From Lachnospiraceae bacterium (GTDB lineage Bacteria; Bacillota; Clostridia; Lachnospirales; Lachnospiraceae), in NCBI GenBank assembly GCA_017521605.1, contig JAFXCD010000047.1, positions 1 through 54,375 on the forward strand: a stretch of 54,375 nt of DNA, given 5' to 3'. Under the pieces are notes generated by a model that was given only the letters and a program-made list of their open reading frames with translations, searched no databases and was not told where the DNA came from. Shown piece by piece: positions 53,196-54,375 of this stretch (position 1 is the stretch's first letter; every line of letters starts with the position of its first letter). The translations under genes were made by a program, and so were the position numbers.

Positions 53196-54176
53196 ATGCA
53201 ACGAATTAATAATGACATCAAAACAGGTAATTACCAACCTGTATATTTATTATATGGGGAGGAACGGTATTTGAAAAAACAGTATAAGGATAAGTTGAAA
53301 AAATCCCTGTGTGTTTCAGATGATAATATGAATAATCATCATTTTGAGGGAAAAGGAATTTCTGTTGGTGAAGTGATTGATTTGGCAGAGACCATGCCTT
53401 TTTTCGCAGAAAGAAAAGTGATTTTTTTGGAGAATAGTGGGTTTCTAAAGTCCGGTGGAGAGCAGCTGGCAGAGTATTTAAGTAGCCAGAATGAAACAAC
53501 AATTATCATTTTTGTGGAATCGGAGATAGATAAAAGAAGCAAGCTTTATAAGGCTATACAGTCCAAAGGCTGTATAGTGGAGTTTGAAGCTCAAGATGAA
53601 AATACTTTGAAACGATGGGTAGCGGGAATACTAAAAAAGGAAGGGAAAAAGGTTACAGAAAGTACAGTACAGCTTTTTTTGAGCAAGACCGGTACCGATA
53701 TGGAAAATATTTATGGTGAGCTGGAAAAACTGATTTGCTATTGTATGGATAAGGAAGTTGTGGAGCCTGAGGATGTGGAAACCATTTGTACTACCCGAGT
53801 GACCAGCCACATATTCGATATGGTGGATGCCATAGCAGACAAGAAGCAGAAGAAGGCATTAGAATTGTATTATGAGTTATTGGCATTGAAGGAGCCACCC
53901 ATGCGTATTTTGTTCCTTATTGCCAGACAATGCAATATTCTTTTGCAGGTAAAGGCTATGAAAAACAAAGGATATGGCAATAAGGATATGGCCTCTTCTA
54001 TAGGTGTACCTCCCTTCGCGCTGGGTAAGTATGTGACTCAGGCTGGGAAGTTTAAGACTACTCAGCTGAAGAATGCAGTCACACAATGTGTGGAAGCGGA
54101 AGAGGCTGTAAAGACCGGTAGAATGAATGATGTATTGAGTGTGGAGATATTAATTACGAGTGTATTTGGGGAGTGA
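53196..54176 (+). CDS. holA: DNA polymerase III delta subunit
   Basis: HolA is the clamp-loader subunit that opens the sliding clamp. The N-terminal YQPVYLLYGEERYLKKQYKDKL, the ERKVIFLENSGF strand and the C-terminal VEAEEAVKTGRMNDVLSVEILI are characteristic. I start at ATG 53196 (MQRINNDIK), 9 nt after AGAAGG. The in-frame ATG at 53187 would touch that site. The length (326 aa) fits. Placement after comEC is common in Firmicutes. Confidence 0.93.
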   Translation: MQRINNDIKTGNYQPVYLLYGEERYLKKQYKDKLKKSLCVSDDNMNNHHFEGKGISVGEVIDLAETMPFFAERKVIFLENSGFLKSGGEQLAEYLSSQNETTIIIFVESEIDKRSKLYKAIQSKGCIVEFEAQDENTLKRWVAGILKKEGKKVTESTVQLFLSKTGTDMENIYGELEKLICYCMDKEVVEPEDVETICTTRVTSHIFDMVDAIADKKQKKALELYYELLALKEPPMRILFLIARQCNILLQVKAMKNKGYGNKDMASSIGVPPFALGKYVTQAGKFKTTQLKNAVTQCVEAEEAVKTGRMNDVLSVEILITSVFGE

Positions 54177-54197
54177 GTTTAGTGCACTTCCCTTTTT
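54168..54197 (+). terminator. terminator overlapping the holA stop
   Basis: An 8-bp stem with one G-T pair (54168-54175 with 54185-54192) and a 9-nt loop is followed by five T (54193-54197). Confidence 0.8.
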
Positions 54198-54273
54198 CAT
54201 GTAAATAAGTAGCCGAAAAAAGGGTCGAAAAACGCTTGGAATCCACACCGGGAAGGTAAAAGAGGATGATTGT

Positions 54274-54375
54274 ATGCGGCAGTTCTCTTTATTTGATGAG
54301 GTGGATTACGAGAAGCTCATTCGAATTGACAGGACGGTGGATGCAATCAGAGATCGCTTTGGAATTGACTCAGTA
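54274..54375 (+). CDS. start of a small ORF resembling the C-terminal tail of Y-family DNA polymerases (runs off window)
   Basis: ATG 54274 follows AGAGGA by 7 nt and is open to the window end. It reads MRQFSLFDEVDYEKLIRIDR and then TVDAIRDRFGIDSV. The QxSLFD motif with a following DxxIDxIRxRFG pattern is the way DinB/UmuC proteins of Firmicutes commonly end. Here it is a start, so it may be a separate small protein or a polymerase remnant. The open frame extends back only to TAA at 54202, with no polymerase sequence in it. Confidence 0.5.
   Translation, partial: MRQFSLFDEVDYEKLIRIDRTVDAIRDRFGIDSV

Noticed and set aside
1-54375. tRNA genes, CRISPR arrays, insertion sequences or prophage genes
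   Set aside because: None was found by reading both strands: no repeat-spacer periodicity, transposase or integrase motif, or tRNA T-loop pattern was noticed.

Overview
The window reads as one contiguous stretch of a low-to-mid GC, spore-forming Firmicute, most likely class Clostridia and family Lachnospiraceae-like. The evidence is sigma-F with its SpoIIAA/SpoIIAB partner-switch, five spoVA genes, Shine-Dalgarno sites of the AGGAGG type, FabK in place of FabI, a LytTR regulator, an LTA-synthase-like sulfatase, and a small protein family (31269-31772) that I associate with Lachnospiraceae. No tRNA, rRNA, CRISPR array, phage, transposase or insertion sequence was recognised. It is mostly core chromosome with a few accessory genes placed between.

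Layout, left to right. 2-5491: 3' end of valS, folC, a 53-residue ORF, a zinc-ribbon/TPR membrane protein, then the spoIIA operon (spoIIAA-spoIIAB-sigF). 5519-8473: a membrane-anchored GH25 lysozyme and spoVAA-AB-AC. 8515-11722: a phenylacetate-CoA-ligase-type enzyme with an ACT-domain protein, then a GH5 endoglucanase lipoprotein. 11788-22554: a complete type II fatty-acid synthesis operon (fabH-acpP-fabK-fabD-fabG-fabF-accB-fabZ-accC-accDA fusion-second FabK-like flavoenzyme-fabT). It has a sigma-A promoter whose -10 abuts a FabT-type palindrome, and it ends with its own MarR-family repressor gene. 22740-25992: an RsmF-like rRNA methyltransferase, a structured non-T-box leader, trpS, and an SH3-domain membrane protein. 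26044-31272: spoVAD, a small protein, ridA, an EamA transporter, spoVAE, and an LTA-synthase-like enzyme.

The minus strand then takes over from 31269 to 39328: a conserved small protein, a LytTR regulator, DUF1294, argG, and a tightly overlapping four-gene unit (response regulator, multi-TM histidine kinase, and two membrane proteins I do not recognise). From 39441 the plus strand carries an arginine operon: argC, a GNAT acetyltransferase, argJ, an unknown membrane protein, argB, argD and a solute-binding protein. Its upstream region shares TGCAT-rich ArgR-like sites with the argG promoter. The last block (46625-54375) holds a small DMT-type protein, then comEA, a two-component system, a GerMN lipoprotein, comEC, holA, and the start of an ORF resembling the tail of Y-family polymerases.

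The least explained parts are the four-gene sensor unit with direct repeats in its promoter (34358-39420), the trpS leader RNA (24161-24288), the second FabK-like protein with a Cys cluster in the fatty-acid operon, and the unrecognised genes inside the arg operon. The spoVA genes, often clustered in other spore formers, lie at three loci about 18 kb and 2 kb apart.
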